Origin: Pirellulales bacterium
GTDB lineage: Bacteria > Planctomycetota > Planctomycetia > Pirellulales > Thermoguttaceae
Assembly: GCA_016931995.1 (NCBI GenBank)
Contig: JAFGDS010000042.1
Coordinates: 186,001 to 250,000 of the forward strand
Length of the DNA stretch: 64,000 bases
Direction of reading: 5' to 3'
Every line of letters starts with the position of its first letter. The stretch's first letter is position 1. The notes under the pieces are model-generated. The model did no database searches, was not told the origin of the DNA, and saw only the letters and a program-made list of their open reading frames with translations. Shown in pieces: positions 45,242 through 54,270 of the stretch. Both the position numbers and the translations under genes were made by a program.

Positions 45242-46507
45242 ATGGGCCATCTTGAGATTTTGGGCGGCCCGGCCTTGTCGGGCACGGTCCGCGTCGGCGG
45301 GGCGAAGAACGCGGCGCTGCCGATCATGGCGGCCGCCTTGCTGGCCCCCCAGCCCGTCGAACTCCGCGGCGTGCCCCGGCTGGGCGACGTGGATACCCTG
45401 AGCCGGCTTCTCGAATCACTCGGAGTGCGCGTCTCGCGCCAGGACGACCGCGCGCGGCTCGAAACGGTCGATCCCACGCCCGTGAAGGCCGATTACGAGT
45501 TGGTGCGCCGGATGCGGGCGAGTTTTTGCGTGTTGGGGCCGCTTCTGGCCCGGCGGGGCTCGGCCGTGGTCGCCCTGCCTGGCGGGTGCGCGATTGGCGA
45601 CCGGCCGGTCGATCTGCACCTATCGGGGCTTCGGGCGTTGGGCGCCGAACTGACCACGGAGCACGGCTACGTGGTGGCGCGTGCCCCGCGGCTGGTCGGC
45701 GCGACGATGGACCTGACCGGCCCGCGCGGTCCCAGCGTCACGGCAACGGCCAATGTGATGAGCGCCGCCGTTTTGGCCGAGGGGCTCACGACGGTCGCCG
45801 GCGCCGCGGTCGAGCCGGAGGTGGTCGATCTGGGCCGGTTCCTCGTGGCGTTGGGAGCCAAGATCGAGGGGCTAGGCACGCCCACGCTTCGCATCCATGG
45901 GCCCGCCACGCTGGGCGGCGCCGCGCACGCGATCATCCCCGACCGGATCGAGGCGGCGACCCTGCTCTTGGCGGCGGCGATCACCGGCGGAGACGTCCGC
46001 GTCGAGGGAGTCCGGCCGGAACACCTGGGCAAGGTGCTGGCGGTCTTGAAAGCCATCGGGCGCCGCGTGGAGACGGGCTCCAATTGGGCGCGCGTCCGCG
46101 GCGGTGACCGGCCGAAGGCGATCGACGTCACGGCCCGTCCCTATCCAGGCGTCCCGAGCGACCTGCAGGCGCAGTGGATGGCCGTGCTTTCGCTGGCCGA
46201 CGGTCGCGGCGTCGTCCGCGACATGGTTTTCCCCGGGCGGTTCATGCACGTCGCCGAGTTGAAGCGGCTGGGGGCGCGGATCGAGGTGGTAAACGGGGCC
46301 GCCCACGTGACCGGCGTCGAGCGGCTCGGCGGCGCGGACGTCGCGGCAACCGACTTGCGCGCCGGGGCCGCGCTGGCGCTGGCCGGCCTGGCCGCCCACG
46401 GGCGCACCAACGTGTTCGGTCTGGAACATCTCGACCGCGGTTACGAACGGCTCGACGAGAAACTGGCCGCGCTGGGCGCCCGCGTGCGGCGCGTGCCCCT
46501 TGCGTGA
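45242..46507 (+). CDS. murA: UDP-N-acetylglucosamine 1-carboxyvinyltransferase
   Basis: First committed step of peptidoglycan synthesis: transfers enolpyruvate from PEP to UDP-GlcNAc. The 421-residue length is standard. Motifs: VRVGGAKNAALPIMAAAL (Lys-Asn pair that binds the substrates), catalytic Cys116 in LPGGCAIGDRPVDLH (the fosfomycin target), ATANVMSAAVLAEGLT, AIIPDRIEAAT, and TDLRAGAALALAGLA with the C-terminal arginine. All key residues are present. ATG 45242 gives the expected N-terminus; a longer frame upstream is non-coding. It supports the presence of peptidoglycan in this planctomycete. Confidence 0.96.
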   Translation: MGHLEILGGPALSGTVRVGGAKNAALPIMAAALLAPQPVELRGVPRLGDVDTLSRLLESLGVRVSRQDDRARLETVDPTPVKADYELVRRMRASFCVLGPLLARRGSAVVALPGGCAIGDRPVDLHLSGLRALGAELTTEHGYVVARAPRLVGATMDLTGPRGPSVTATANVMSAAVLAEGLTTVAGAAVEPEVVDLGRFLVALGAKIEGLGTPTLRIHGPATLGGAAHAIIPDRIEAATLLLAAAITGGDVRVEGVRPEHLGKVLAVLKAIGRRVETGSNWARVRGGDRPKAIDVTARPYPGVPSDLQAQWMAVLSLADGRGVVRDMVFPGRFMHVAELKRLGARIEVVNGAAHVTGVERLGGADVAATDLRAGAALALAGLAAHGRTNVFGLEHLDRGYERLDEKLAALGARVRRVPLA

Positions 46508-46575
46508 CGGGGGCGTTGCGATTACTAACGATCATATGGCGGTCAAACCCCTTTCCCCAAAACCCAGACGATTTC

Positions 46576-46647
46576 GTCATGCCGAGCGAAGCGAAGCATC
46601 TCGACTCGTGCGGCGTCAACGAGATCCTTCGCCGCGCTCGGGATGAC
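46576..46647. repeat. GTCATCCTGAGCG-type inverted repeat
   Basis: GTCATGCCGAGCGAAGCGAA (from 46576) pairs with the reverse-oriented TTCGCCGCGCTCGGGATGAC (to 46647) across a spacer. Same family as 54029-54097. Confidence 0.7.
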
Positions 46648-46708
46648 GCGGGGACGCGGAACGGGCTTTGGAACAGGCGGCTTCGCTGACTCTTCAGGCG
46701 CCACTTCC

Positions 46709-47125
46709 ATGCTGATTGTCAACGCGCGGCTCAAGATTCCACTCGCCGAGTTCACGTTCACGTTTGCCCGAAGCCCTGGGCCCGGCGGGCAAAACGTGAA
46801 CAAGGTAAACACGAAGGCGCAGCTCCGTTGGGCGATCGGCCGGAGCCCAAGCCTGCCCGAGACCGTGCGGCAGCGGTTTCTGGCCAAGCATGCCAACCGC
46901 GTCACGAGCCAAGGCGATCTCTTGATCACGAGCAGTCGGTATCGCGACGCGGGCCGGAACGTGGCGGACTGCCTGGAGAAGCTCCGCGCGATGCTGGCCG
47001 AGGCAGCCGTCGCGCCGCGTCCCCGCCGCGCGACCCGTCCGACGGCCGGCTCCGTCCGCCGCCGCCTGGACGCCAAACGGCGGCAATCCGAGAAGAAGCG
47101 CCGTCGCACCACCCCGGGCGAGTAG
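46709..47125 (+). CDS. arfB: peptidyl-tRNA hydrolase ArfB-type ribosome rescue factor
   Basis: A 138-residue protein of the YaeJ/ArfB kind, which releases the nascent chain on stalled ribosomes without a stop codon. The catalytic GGQ is in SPGPGGQNVNKVNTKAQLRW near the start, with the family's SLPETVRQRFL and VTSQGDLLITSSRYR. The C-terminal tail is strongly basic (RRRLDAKRRQSEKKRRRT), the part that enters the empty mRNA channel. It lacks the codon-recognition domains of RF1/RF2. ATG 46709 leaves off 22 upstream codons of repeat origin. Confidence 0.93.
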   Translation: MLIVNARLKIPLAEFTFTFARSPGPGGQNVNKVNTKAQLRWAIGRSPSLPETVRQRFLAKHANRVTSQGDLLITSSRYRDAGRNVADCLEKLRAMLAEAAVAPRPRRATRPTAGSVRRRLDAKRRQSEKKRRRTTPGE

Positions 47126-47141
47126 GCCGCCCCTTTGGAGC

Positions 47142-47159
47142 GCGGCGACTCGTCGCTGC
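47142..47159. repeat. GCGGCGAC/GTCGCCGC hairpin, degenerate single copy
   Basis: GCGGCGACTCGTCGCTGC, one mismatch from a full palindrome, with TTGGAG before it as in the composite element at 16035-16260. Confidence 0.65.
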
Positions 47160-47186
47160 TTTCTCCCGCGTTGCCCAATCGCGTTC

Positions 47187-49724
47187 TCAGTTGGTGGGAG
47201 GCCGAGGTTCCGGCCGAGCCGCGTTACCTCGGAATTGTCGCGCGACGCCGTGCAGCACGGCCACAATCACGAAGACGAGCAGCAGCGTGACGGAGGCGTC
47301 GAAGACCGTGTAGGAGACGCGGGTAAGGGTATCGATGGCGGGGATTTTCAGGAAGATCAGCAGACCGGCCGCCCCGGCGGCGACCAAGCTAATCAACAAA
47401 CCCAATGTCGTCACGATGCCGAAGACGCCGCGGCGCTGGCCATGATCCGAAATCCATTGCCGCAGTTCCCACAGCAAGGCGATCAGGCCGGCCAGCATCA
47501 CGCCGGCCGCCACGAGGAAGTGGTTGGCGTCCAGCCACATGGGCGTGGGAAGCATGTACTCCAGCAAGGCCGGTTGCAGCATCAGCATCGCCGCTCCAAT
47601 CGTGGCCGCCACGGCAATTGCCAACGGAATCCAACGAACGGCCGTGGGGATGCGGCGTTTCCCAAAAACCCATTTAACGCCCGAACCGCCCGCCAGCGCG
47701 ACGATCGCACAGGGGAAGAAGAGCATCAGCCCGTACAGCCCCGGCTTGACGCAGGCTTGGCACCATGCGGTGAGCGTCACGGCGCTTTGGCTTAGGCCCA
47801 GCCGCCGGTATTGCGGCTCGACGACCGGCTTGCCCGATTCATCGAACCGATGCACCAGCGCCGGCGCGTAAAAGAACCCCGAGCCGGGGTGGTGGCAGTC
47901 GGCGCAGCCGTTGGCCCCCAGCGCCGCCTTGGCGGGATAGATGTCGTGGTTGTACTTGTGGACGTTGGCGTAAGGCGACGCCTCCCACTCCTGTTTCTCC
48001 ACGACCCGATACTTGGTTCCCGAGCTATAAACCCGCTCGTCCACGACCCAGACGACGCGCTTCTTCTCCATCGGATACTTAATGTCGGCCAACAATTGCG
48101 AAACGGAATGGATCAAAGCGTCGATTTCCTCGGGCCGATTGACCTCGGGGACGCCGTCGCCGTTGTCGTCCACGATCTTCGCCAGTTCGGGATACTTTCC
48201 GGCCGGGTCCGCGCGGTGCGCGGTCCACATCTTCACGATGTCGCCCATCTTGGGTTGCATTAAGGCCGTCTCGCCTTCGATTTCGATTCCCGGCCAGGCG
48301 CTGTGAATCTGATTGGCCGGATAAATCTTGCCCTTGTAGCGCGCCAGTTTCGGCCGGAACCGCTCGGTGGGCTTGTCGTCGTAGCCCATCATCCGCAAGT
48401 AGCCGTAATGGTTGCGGTAGTTGCCGTCCGGCCCGTAAAACGTCCAGAGCCTTTTGCCGGGCGACGGAATTCTGGGAGCCGGGTTGAACACGTCGCTTGC
48501 CTGCACCTCGATCGGCATGACGGCCCTTTCGGGGATGTGGCAGGTCTGACAGGCAATCGCGTCCAGGTGCAACGGGGGCAGCCAGAGATGCTTGGCCACC
48601 GGCGCGCCCATCCGGCCCGTGTCGTGGCAATCCGAGCAACCGACCATCGTGTCGTCCAAGTCGTCGCGGACCAGTCCGCCGGGGTCATCGCCCTTGCCGA
48701 ACTGGTGTTCCTCCTTGCCACGGATGCGCGGGTCGGCGGCCTCGCTGCCGGCTGGATGACAATCCACGCACTTTAGTCCAGCCCGCAAATGCACATCCGT
48801 GCGCGGCGAGAAATTGGCCCCGCGTTTCTTCCAACTCGGTTGGGCATGGCAACCCAAGCAAGCCTCGTTGCGCGGCTCGCGGATGATGTGCGGTTCAAGG
48901 GTTCCATCTGGGTTGAACAGTTCTTTATCATAGGCGACTTCGACCGGCTCGCCCTTTTCGATCGAGCCTTTGATCCGTGCGAACTTGGAACCGGCGGTTG
49001 CCGCCCAGCGGAAATTCATCGCGGTAAGTTGCTTGTTGCGCTGGGCCAGATCGTACTGGGGCATGTGGCAAAGCAGGCAGTCGGCCTCCAACACGCCCGT
49101 TTCACTCCAGCGCGCCTGATGGTAGTCTCCGTCGAATCGGTTTTCGCCGCCGGGCGAAAAGCCGCTTTTGGCGTCCTTCATCCAATGGTCGTACCGCTTG
49201 CCGTCGCGGTCGAACTCCATCGGCCCGCCGCCCGGATGACAGCTTGCGCACCCCTTGGTGATGAACGTGAACGAGGTCAAGTCCACCGTCTTCGCGCTGT
49301 CGTTGTGCTTGGGCGAGAGATAGGAATACAGCGGGGCGGGCGAGCACCAGTTGCCGCCGTAGTTGCCCGGCGTCAAGGCCCAGAGACATCGGGCAGCCTG
49401 TTCCGCCGTGGGCTTCTCGCCCATGCCCTGCGTGAAATGAAAGCCCTTGGTGATCTTCTCGTAATCGTGGCATTTCCCGCAGGTCTGCTTCGGAGAATAG
49501 GGTTTGTCGGCGTTCTCGCCCGTCACCGGGTTGATGAGGTGGCCGTCTTCATCGCGGAGGTGAAACGGCGGGCACACGCCGGCCAGCACGGACTTGGCCG
49601 TCGACATGTCCAAATCCCTTGGCGTGGGTTCGCCGGCGTTTTGCTCGGCGGGGACTCCGAAAACCGTCGCCAGAACCATGCCCGCCGCGACGGCAACGCC
49701 TCGGATTCTTGCCCTTGCGTTCAC
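47187..49724 (-). CDS. octaheme cytochrome c with C-terminal membrane domain
   Basis: Exported multiheme cytochrome, 845 residues. Behind a signal peptide (RIRGVAVAAGMVLATVFG) I count eight CXXCH haem sites: CGKCH, CASCH, CLLCH, CLGCH, CVDCH, CSDCH, CQTCH and CADCH. A ninth-like CQAC lacks its His. After residue 660 come five membrane helices (first LYGLMLFFPCAIVALAG, last FDASVTLLLVFVIVAVLHG). The layout suggests electron transfer between the quinone pool and periplasmic acceptors, as in tetrathionate or nitrite-type octahaem enzymes, but I cannot assign a substrate. GTG start at 49724 with GAGGAG before it. The promoter region upstream is packed with palindromes. No cytochrome-maturation genes are adjacent. 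Confidence 0.9.
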   Translation of the reverse strand: MNARARIRGVAVAAGMVLATVFGVPAEQNAGEPTPRDLDMSTAKSVLAGVCPPFHLRDEDGHLINPVTGENADKPYSPKQTCGKCHDYEKITKGFHFTQGMGEKPTAEQAARCLWALTPGNYGGNWCSPAPLYSYLSPKHNDSAKTVDLTSFTFITKGCASCHPGGGPMEFDRDGKRYDHWMKDAKSGFSPGGENRFDGDYHQARWSETGVLEADCLLCHMPQYDLAQRNKQLTAMNFRWAATAGSKFARIKGSIEKGEPVEVAYDKELFNPDGTLEPHIIREPRNEACLGCHAQPSWKKRGANFSPRTDVHLRAGLKCVDCHPAGSEAADPRIRGKEEHQFGKGDDPGGLVRDDLDDTMVGCSDCHDTGRMGAPVAKHLWLPPLHLDAIACQTCHIPERAVMPIEVQASDVFNPAPRIPSPGKRLWTFYGPDGNYRNHYGYLRMMGYDDKPTERFRPKLARYKGKIYPANQIHSAWPGIEIEGETALMQPKMGDIVKMWTAHRADPAGKYPELAKIVDDNGDGVPEVNRPEEIDALIHSVSQLLADIKYPMEKKRVVWVVDERVYSSGTKYRVVEKQEWEASPYANVHKYNHDIYPAKAALGANGCADCHHPGSGFFYAPALVHRFDESGKPVVEPQYRRLGLSQSAVTLTAWCQACVKPGLYGLMLFFPCAIVALAGGSGVKWVFGKRRIPTAVRWIPLAIAVAATIGAAMLMLQPALLEYMLPTPMWLDANHFLVAAGVMLAGLIALLWELRQWISDHGQRRGVFGIVTTLGLLISLVAAGAAGLLIFLKIPAIDTLTRVSYTVFDASVTLLLVFVIVAVLHGVARQFRGNAARPEPRPPTN

Positions 49725-49791
49725 GATTCTCCTCGTCGAAATGCGGAGCGAGGGCGTTGGCTTCGATCGGGATTGCCAGCGTCCACCAATG

Positions 49792-49855
49792 TTGCCATAT
49801 TGGCCAAATAGGCAATTCTAGCTAGAATCTTCCTACTTACACGGTCCCGTGTCAA
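49792..49855 (-). promoter_or_regulatory. palindrome-rich promoter of the octaheme cytochrome gene
   Basis: Read on the minus strand: TTGACA (49855-49850), 17 bases, GAAGAT (49832-49827) as weak -10. Three inverted repeats overlap it: ACACGG/CCGTGT (49839-49852) at the -35, the perfect ATTCTAGCTAGAAT (49815-49828) at the -10, and an imperfect TTGCC..TTGGCCAA..GGCAA palindrome (49792-49815) in the start region. These look like operators. The binding proteins are unknown. Confidence 0.5.
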
Positions 49856-50012
49856 GACGCGCAATTGCCGGCCGAGGTCGGTGAATGGCTCGCGTGGTCT
49901 CGCCCTTGCCCAACTTCACACCTGGCGCTCTGGGGAACGCGCCAAAAACTGGCCCTTTCTCGGCGGCCAGGCATATAATGCGATTGGGCAAGCGTTAAGT
50001 GGGAAACCTGCC

Positions 50013-50771
50013 ATGACTCGCCGACGGGACGTGGATGACGCGATGCGCGGCTGGCCGTTTCGGCCGGGGTCGGTGTCCGCGCGGCTGGTGCGGGCGAGAG
50101 ACGGCCGCGAGATCGTCCAGATGCGGATCGACCTGGGGGTGCTCCAGATGGAGGTGGACGGCCGGCCCGACGGCGAGCGGCCCGGCGGCATGTCCACGTA
50201 CCTCGACTATCTCGCCAGTCTTGCCATCGGGCAGGGCGACTCGTTCGAGATCAACCAGGCCCAGAGCGTCGAGGTGGACCGCGAGTTCCAGCAATATTAC
50301 CAACGCCGGCTGTGTTGGCTCGCGCTGCACGAGTTCCGACGGGCGCTGTCCGACGCGGATCACACCCTCGCCTTGATGGATTTCGTCGCCACCCACGCGA
50401 ATCATCCCGCCTGGATCGCCGCGCACGAGCGGTATCGTCCCTTCGTGCTCTTCCACCGCACTCAAGCGGCGGCCTTGGCCGCGGTGGGATACGCCGGGCC
50501 CGAGGTGGCGTTGGCCGAAATCGAGGACGGCCTGCGGCGGATTCGCCTGGCCGGGATGACTTGGCCCGACGATGCGGACGAGGACGCCGCCGAAGAGCAG
50601 GAGGAGATGATCGGCCAGTTGCTCGAGTTGAAGGAGTGGATCCGAAGCCACTACCGGATGGGCCAGACGCTGGCCGAGCAACTGGCCGACGCCGTGGCCT
50701 CGGAGCGCTACGAACTGGCCGCGCGGCTTCGCGACGAAATCGCCCGACGACGACGCAGCCGGTCGGTCTGA
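50013..50771 (+). CDS. UVR-motif protein of unknown function
   Basis: A 252-residue cytoplasmic protein. Most of it is helical and not a family I recognise: MRGWPFRPGSVSARLVRARD and VQMRIDLGVLQMEVDGRPDG begin it, then an all-helical part (EFQQYYQRRLCWLALHEFRR). The last 40 residues (LAEQLADAVASERYELAARL, then RDEIARR) form a UVR motif like that joining UvrB and UvrC or found in McsA and ClpC. The start, ATG 50013, sits downstream of the cytochrome promoter region and is the first good in-frame ATG; an earlier frame opening at 49881 lies in non-coding sequence. Confidence 0.82.
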   Translation: MTRRRDVDDAMRGWPFRPGSVSARLVRARDGREIVQMRIDLGVLQMEVDGRPDGERPGGMSTYLDYLASLAIGQGDSFEINQAQSVEVDREFQQYYQRRLCWLALHEFRRALSDADHTLALMDFVATHANHPAWIAAHERYRPFVLFHRTQAAALAAVGYAGPEVALAEIEDGLRRIRLAGMTWPDDADEDAAEEQEEMIGQLLELKEWIRSHYRMGQTLAEQLADAVASERYELAARLRDEIARRRRSRSV

Positions 50772-50857
50772 CCGGTCCTCCAGGCCGCCCAACGGGGACT
50801 CCCCCTTGAACAGGCCAAAACGTCCCCCCCTGCTTCCCTTCCCGTTCCCCCCGTGCG

Positions 50858-50886
50858 TTGCACGCGCCGGGGGCGTGTGCTAGATT
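50858..50886 (+). promoter_or_regulatory. sigma70-type promoter of the GH116 gene
   Basis: TTGCAC, 17 bases, TAGATT, with the coding start 70 bases on. Correct spacing and four matches or more per box. Confidence 0.4.
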
Positions 50887-50955
50887 CGTTTCGTGGAGGA
50901 AAACCGGGAAAACCTGCATCCGCGCATACCTTGGGAACAAAGATTGGAGATCGCG

Positions 50956-53900
50956 ATGAACGATCGAGCGAACGTGGGGCGTCGGAGCGTGTTGGGGTGC
51001 TTGCTGGTTGCCTTGGCGTGCGGCGCGGCGATGGCCGCGGCAAGGGAGGACCGGGCGTTCAACGGGCCCTACACGGGCGAGCATCTCAACAGGGTCGCCT
51101 TCCCAATCGGTGGAATGGGGGCGGGCATGTACTGCATCGAGGGAACGGGCGCCATCTCCCACATGTCCGTTCGACACACGATGGAGTTTTTCAACGAGCC
51201 CACCGCCTTCGCCACGCTCTGCGTCCTGGGCCAGGACGGCAAGGAGAACGTCGCCCGCGTGGTCGAGGGGCCGATTCCCGAGTGGAAGTATTTCGGAATG
51301 CCCGGCACGGGCAATGGCTCGGGGAACCGGACCTACGGTTTCCCGCGATTCCGCCAGGCCGAGTTTCTCGCCCGATTCCCCTTTGCCACGATCTCGCTGG
51401 CCGACGTGGCCGTGCCGCTGGCCGCGCGGATCACCGGCTGGAGCCCTTTCACGCCGCCGGACGCCGACGCGTCGAGTCTGCCGGCCGGGGCGCTGGAGTA
51501 CGAGTTCCACAACACCTCGGACCGGCCGCAAAAGGCCGTTTTTGGATTCAACACCCGCAACTTCATGGGCCGCGAGGGTTCGATCGGTCCAATCGAAAAC
51601 GGATTCGTGCTTTACGCCGCGACGGGCACCGAGCGGGATCGCAAGGGCGCTTTCGCGTTTTACGTCGACGGCGACGAAGCGGTCGTCGATCACTGCTGGT
51701 TCCGCGGCGGCTGGTTCGACGCGATGACGGTCGCGTGGGACAACGTCCAAAGCGGCCGGCTGGTCAGCAATCCGCGGCAACCGGGTAATGCCCCGGGGGC
51801 GTCGCTCTTCGTGCCGTTTGAGCTGGCGCCGGGCGAGAAAAAGACGATCCGGCTGATGACCGTGTGGTACGTGCCCGAGTCGTCGCTTAGGGTTTCGACG
51901 CCCGCCCCGGGCGTGGCCTTCGGAAAGACGCCCTCGAAGGGCACGGCCAAGGATCAGCAGCCGGTGAGTGGTTTTGTGGGCAAGGGCCTCGTGAACACGT
52001 ACGACCCGGCGGGCGACGACTCCACGGGCACGCTCACCTCGCCCGCGTTCGTCGCGAACAAGCGCTATCTCCACTTCCTCATCGGCGGCGGAAAGACCGC
52101 CGGTCGGACCTGCGTCAACCTGCTGGTCGACGGAAAACCGGTCCATTCCGCCGTGGGCAAGGAGAGCGAATCGCTCGCCTGGGCCACGTTCGATCTCGGC
52201 GACGTCCAAGGCAAGGAAGTCCAGATTCAACTGGTCGATCGCGCGAAGGGCGCCTGGGGGCATTTGCTGGCCGACCACTTCGTCTTGAGCGACGAGCCGA
52301 TCGACAAGCTCCTCACAGGCCAGGGCAATGCGATCACGGACGACGCCGAGCGCGTGACCCTCGCGCAGGATTTCGAGGGCGAGGACTATATCCCTTGGGT
52401 GGCCGACCCGCCGACCGACGGTTGCGCGTGCGAGGGCGGCCAATGCGAGTTTGACCCCAATCCGCCGAAGAACTTCGTCCCGTGGTACGCCACGAAGTAT
52501 CAGAGCGTCCAGGCCGTGGCGGCCGATTGGAGCCAGCGCTACGACGAGCTCCGCCGCCGCAGCGAGCAGTTCCGCGACGCCTTCTACGACTCCACGCTTC
52601 CGCCCGAGGTGGTCGAGGCCGCGGCGGCCAACCTGACCATCATCAAGTCGCCCACGGTGCTGCGACAGCACGACGGCCGGCTGTGGTGCTGGGAAGGCTG
52701 CTGCGACGACCGTGGCTGCTGCGCCGGTTCGTGCACCCACGTGTGGAACTACGCCCAGGCCATTTGCCACGTGTTCCCGTCGATGGAGCGCTCGCTGCGG
52801 CGCAACGAGTTCTTCGAGGGCCAGGACGCGACCGGCCGCCAGGCCTTCCGCGGCAACCTGCCCATCACGCCTGGTGGCTACGCCTTCGACGCTTCCGACG
52901 GACAGCTCGGCGGCGTGATGAAGGCCTACCGCGAGTGGCGCATTTCGGGCGACAAGAAGTGGCTCGCCGCGTTTTGGCCGCGGATCAAACAAGGCATGGA
53001 CTACATGATTGCCAAGTGGGATCCCCGCCACACGGGCTTGCTGGAGGAGGACCACCACAACACGTACGACATCAACTACTTCGGGCCCGACGGCCACTGC
53101 GGGAGCTTCTATCTCGGCGCGCTGGCCGCGGCGATCAAGATGGGCGAGGAGATGGGCGACGACGTGTCGCTCTATCGCGAGCTTCTTGCCAGGGGACGCG
53201 AGCGGATGGAGAAGGAACTCTACAACGGCGAATACTTCATCCAGATCGTGCAGAAGACCGGCCTGGATCACAACTTCCAGCCCATCAACCCCAACGACCA
53301 GAGCCCCGCCTACCGCGACATTGCCCAGCGGGTCAACGAGCAGGGGCCCAAGTATCAATACGGCACCGGCTGCCTGTCCGACGGCGTCTTGGGGCTGTGG
53401 ATGGCCGCCGTGTGCGGACTGGACGACGAAATCATCGACACCCAGAAGGTCCGCAGCCACCTCGTGGCCATCCACAAGTACAACCTCAAGGAGGACCTCT
53501 CGACGCACGCCAACCCGCAGCGGCCCACCTTTGCCATGGGCGACGACGGCGGGCTGCTCCTGTGCACGTGGCCCCGCGGCGGCCAGCCCTTGTTGCCGTT
53601 CGTCTACAGCAACGAAGTCTGGACGGGCATCGAGTACCAGGTGGCCTCGCATCTGATGCTTCTGGGCTGCGTGGACGAAGGGCTCGACGTGGTCCGCGCC
53701 TGCCGCAAACGCTACGACGGCACGCGCCGCAATCCGTTCAACGAGTACGAATGCGGCCACTGGTACGCCCGGGCGATGTCGGCCTACGGCCTTCTGCAGG
53801 GCATGACCGGCGTCCGCTACGACGCGGTGACCAAGACCCTGTACGCCAACGCCCAAAACGGCGACTTCCGCGCCTTCCTCTCCACCGCCACCGGCTTCGG

Positions 53901-53988
53901 CACCGTCGAGCTGAAAAACGGCAAGGTCGCGCTCGACGTCAAATCGGGCACGATCCCCGTCGAGAAGACGGTCGTGGCGAGGCGGTAG
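50956..53988 (+). CDS. GH116-type secreted glycosidase (GBA2-like)
   Basis: A 1010-residue exported enzyme. A twin-arginine-like signal (GRRSVLGCLLVALACGAA) is followed by the N-terminal beta domain of GH116 (LNRVAFPIGGMGAGMYCIEG, a hallmark of the family) and the (alpha/alpha)6 catalytic barrel: CAGSCTHVWNYAQAICHVFP, DHHNTYDINYFGPDGHCGSF and GCLSDGVLGLWMAAVCGL, the last two in the regions of the nucleophile and acid/base. GH116 contains beta-glucosidases, beta-xylosidases and glucosylceramidases. An insert at about 345-480 resembles a jelly-roll sugar-binding domain. ATG 50956 was chosen for the signal; the frame opens 21 codons earlier. Substrate is not known. Confidence 0.88.
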   Translation: MNDRANVGRRSVLGCLLVALACGAAMAAAREDRAFNGPYTGEHLNRVAFPIGGMGAGMYCIEGTGAISHMSVRHTMEFFNEPTAFATLCVLGQDGKENVARVVEGPIPEWKYFGMPGTGNGSGNRTYGFPRFRQAEFLARFPFATISLADVAVPLAARITGWSPFTPPDADASSLPAGALEYEFHNTSDRPQKAVFGFNTRNFMGREGSIGPIENGFVLYAATGTERDRKGAFAFYVDGDEAVVDHCWFRGGWFDAMTVAWDNVQSGRLVSNPRQPGNAPGASLFVPFELAPGEKKTIRLMTVWYVPESSLRVSTPAPGVAFGKTPSKGTAKDQQPVSGFVGKGLVNTYDPAGDDSTGTLTSPAFVANKRYLHFLIGGGKTAGRTCVNLLVDGKPVHSAVGKESESLAWATFDLGDVQGKEVQIQLVDRAKGAWGHLLADHFVLSDEPIDKLLTGQGNAITDDAERVTLAQDFEGEDYIPWVADPPTDGCACEGGQCEFDPNPPKNFVPWYATKYQSVQAVAADWSQRYDELRRRSEQFRDAFYDSTLPPEVVEAAAANLTIIKSPTVLRQHDGRLWCWEGCCDDRGCCAGSCTHVWNYAQAICHVFPSMERSLRRNEFFEGQDATGRQAFRGNLPITPGGYAFDASDGQLGGVMKAYREWRISGDKKWLAAFWPRIKQGMDYMIAKWDPRHTGLLEEDHHNTYDINYFGPDGHCGSFYLGALAAAIKMGEEMGDDVSLYRELLARGRERMEKELYNGEYFIQIVQKTGLDHNFQPINPNDQSPAYRDIAQRVNEQGPKYQYGTGCLSDGVLGLWMAAVCGLDDEIIDTQKVRSHLVAIHKYNLKEDLSTHANPQRPTFAMGDDGGLLLCTWPRGGQPLLPFVYSNEVWTGIEYQVASHLMLLGCVDEGLDVVRACRKRYDGTRRNPFNEYECGHWYARAMSAYGLLQGMTGVRYDAVTKTLYANAQNGDFRAFLSTATGFGTVELKNGKVALDVKSGTIPVEKTVVARR

Positions 53989-54028
53989 GCAAGGCATCGT
54001 AAAAGAATATCGGGACCGAATGGAACGA

Positions 54029-54097
54029 GTCATCCTGAGCGCAGCGAAGGATCTCGTCCGAGAATCAAAGGAGATTCTTCGCTGCGCTCAGAATGAC
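54029..54097. repeat. GTCATCCTGAGCG-type inverted repeat
   Basis: GTCATCCTGAGCGCAGCGAA (from 54029) and its near reverse complement TTCGCTGCGCTCAGAATGAC (to 54097) flank a 15-base centre. Second copy of the family at 46576-46647. Confidence 0.75.
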
Positions 54098-54139
54098 AAA
54101 TGCGCAAGTCGTGCCTTTCGACTTCGGGGCAACAATCAC

Positions 54140-54180
54140 GGGTCAGAACGGTTTGTCAAAGGACCGTTCTGACCCTTTTT
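54140..54180 (+). terminator. strong intrinsic terminator
   Basis: GGGTCAGAACGGT (54140-54152) pairs perfectly with ACCGTTCTGACCC (54163-54175) over a 10-base loop, followed by five T. It sits 152 bases after the GH116 stop and 91 before the next gene, so it probably separates two transcription units. Confidence 0.75.
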
Positions 54181-54270
54181 CGTGTCTTCTTGATATCGCT
54201 CCGCCTGCCACGCCCTTCTTTCCTCGGGTGGCCACACAGTCTCCCTCAATCCCCACCAGGAGGCTCTTCC

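Noticed and set aside
50251-54033. 1260-codon minus-strand open frame opposite the GH116 gene
   Set aside because: Long only because of GC bias; the plus strand carries the conserved enzyme motifs.
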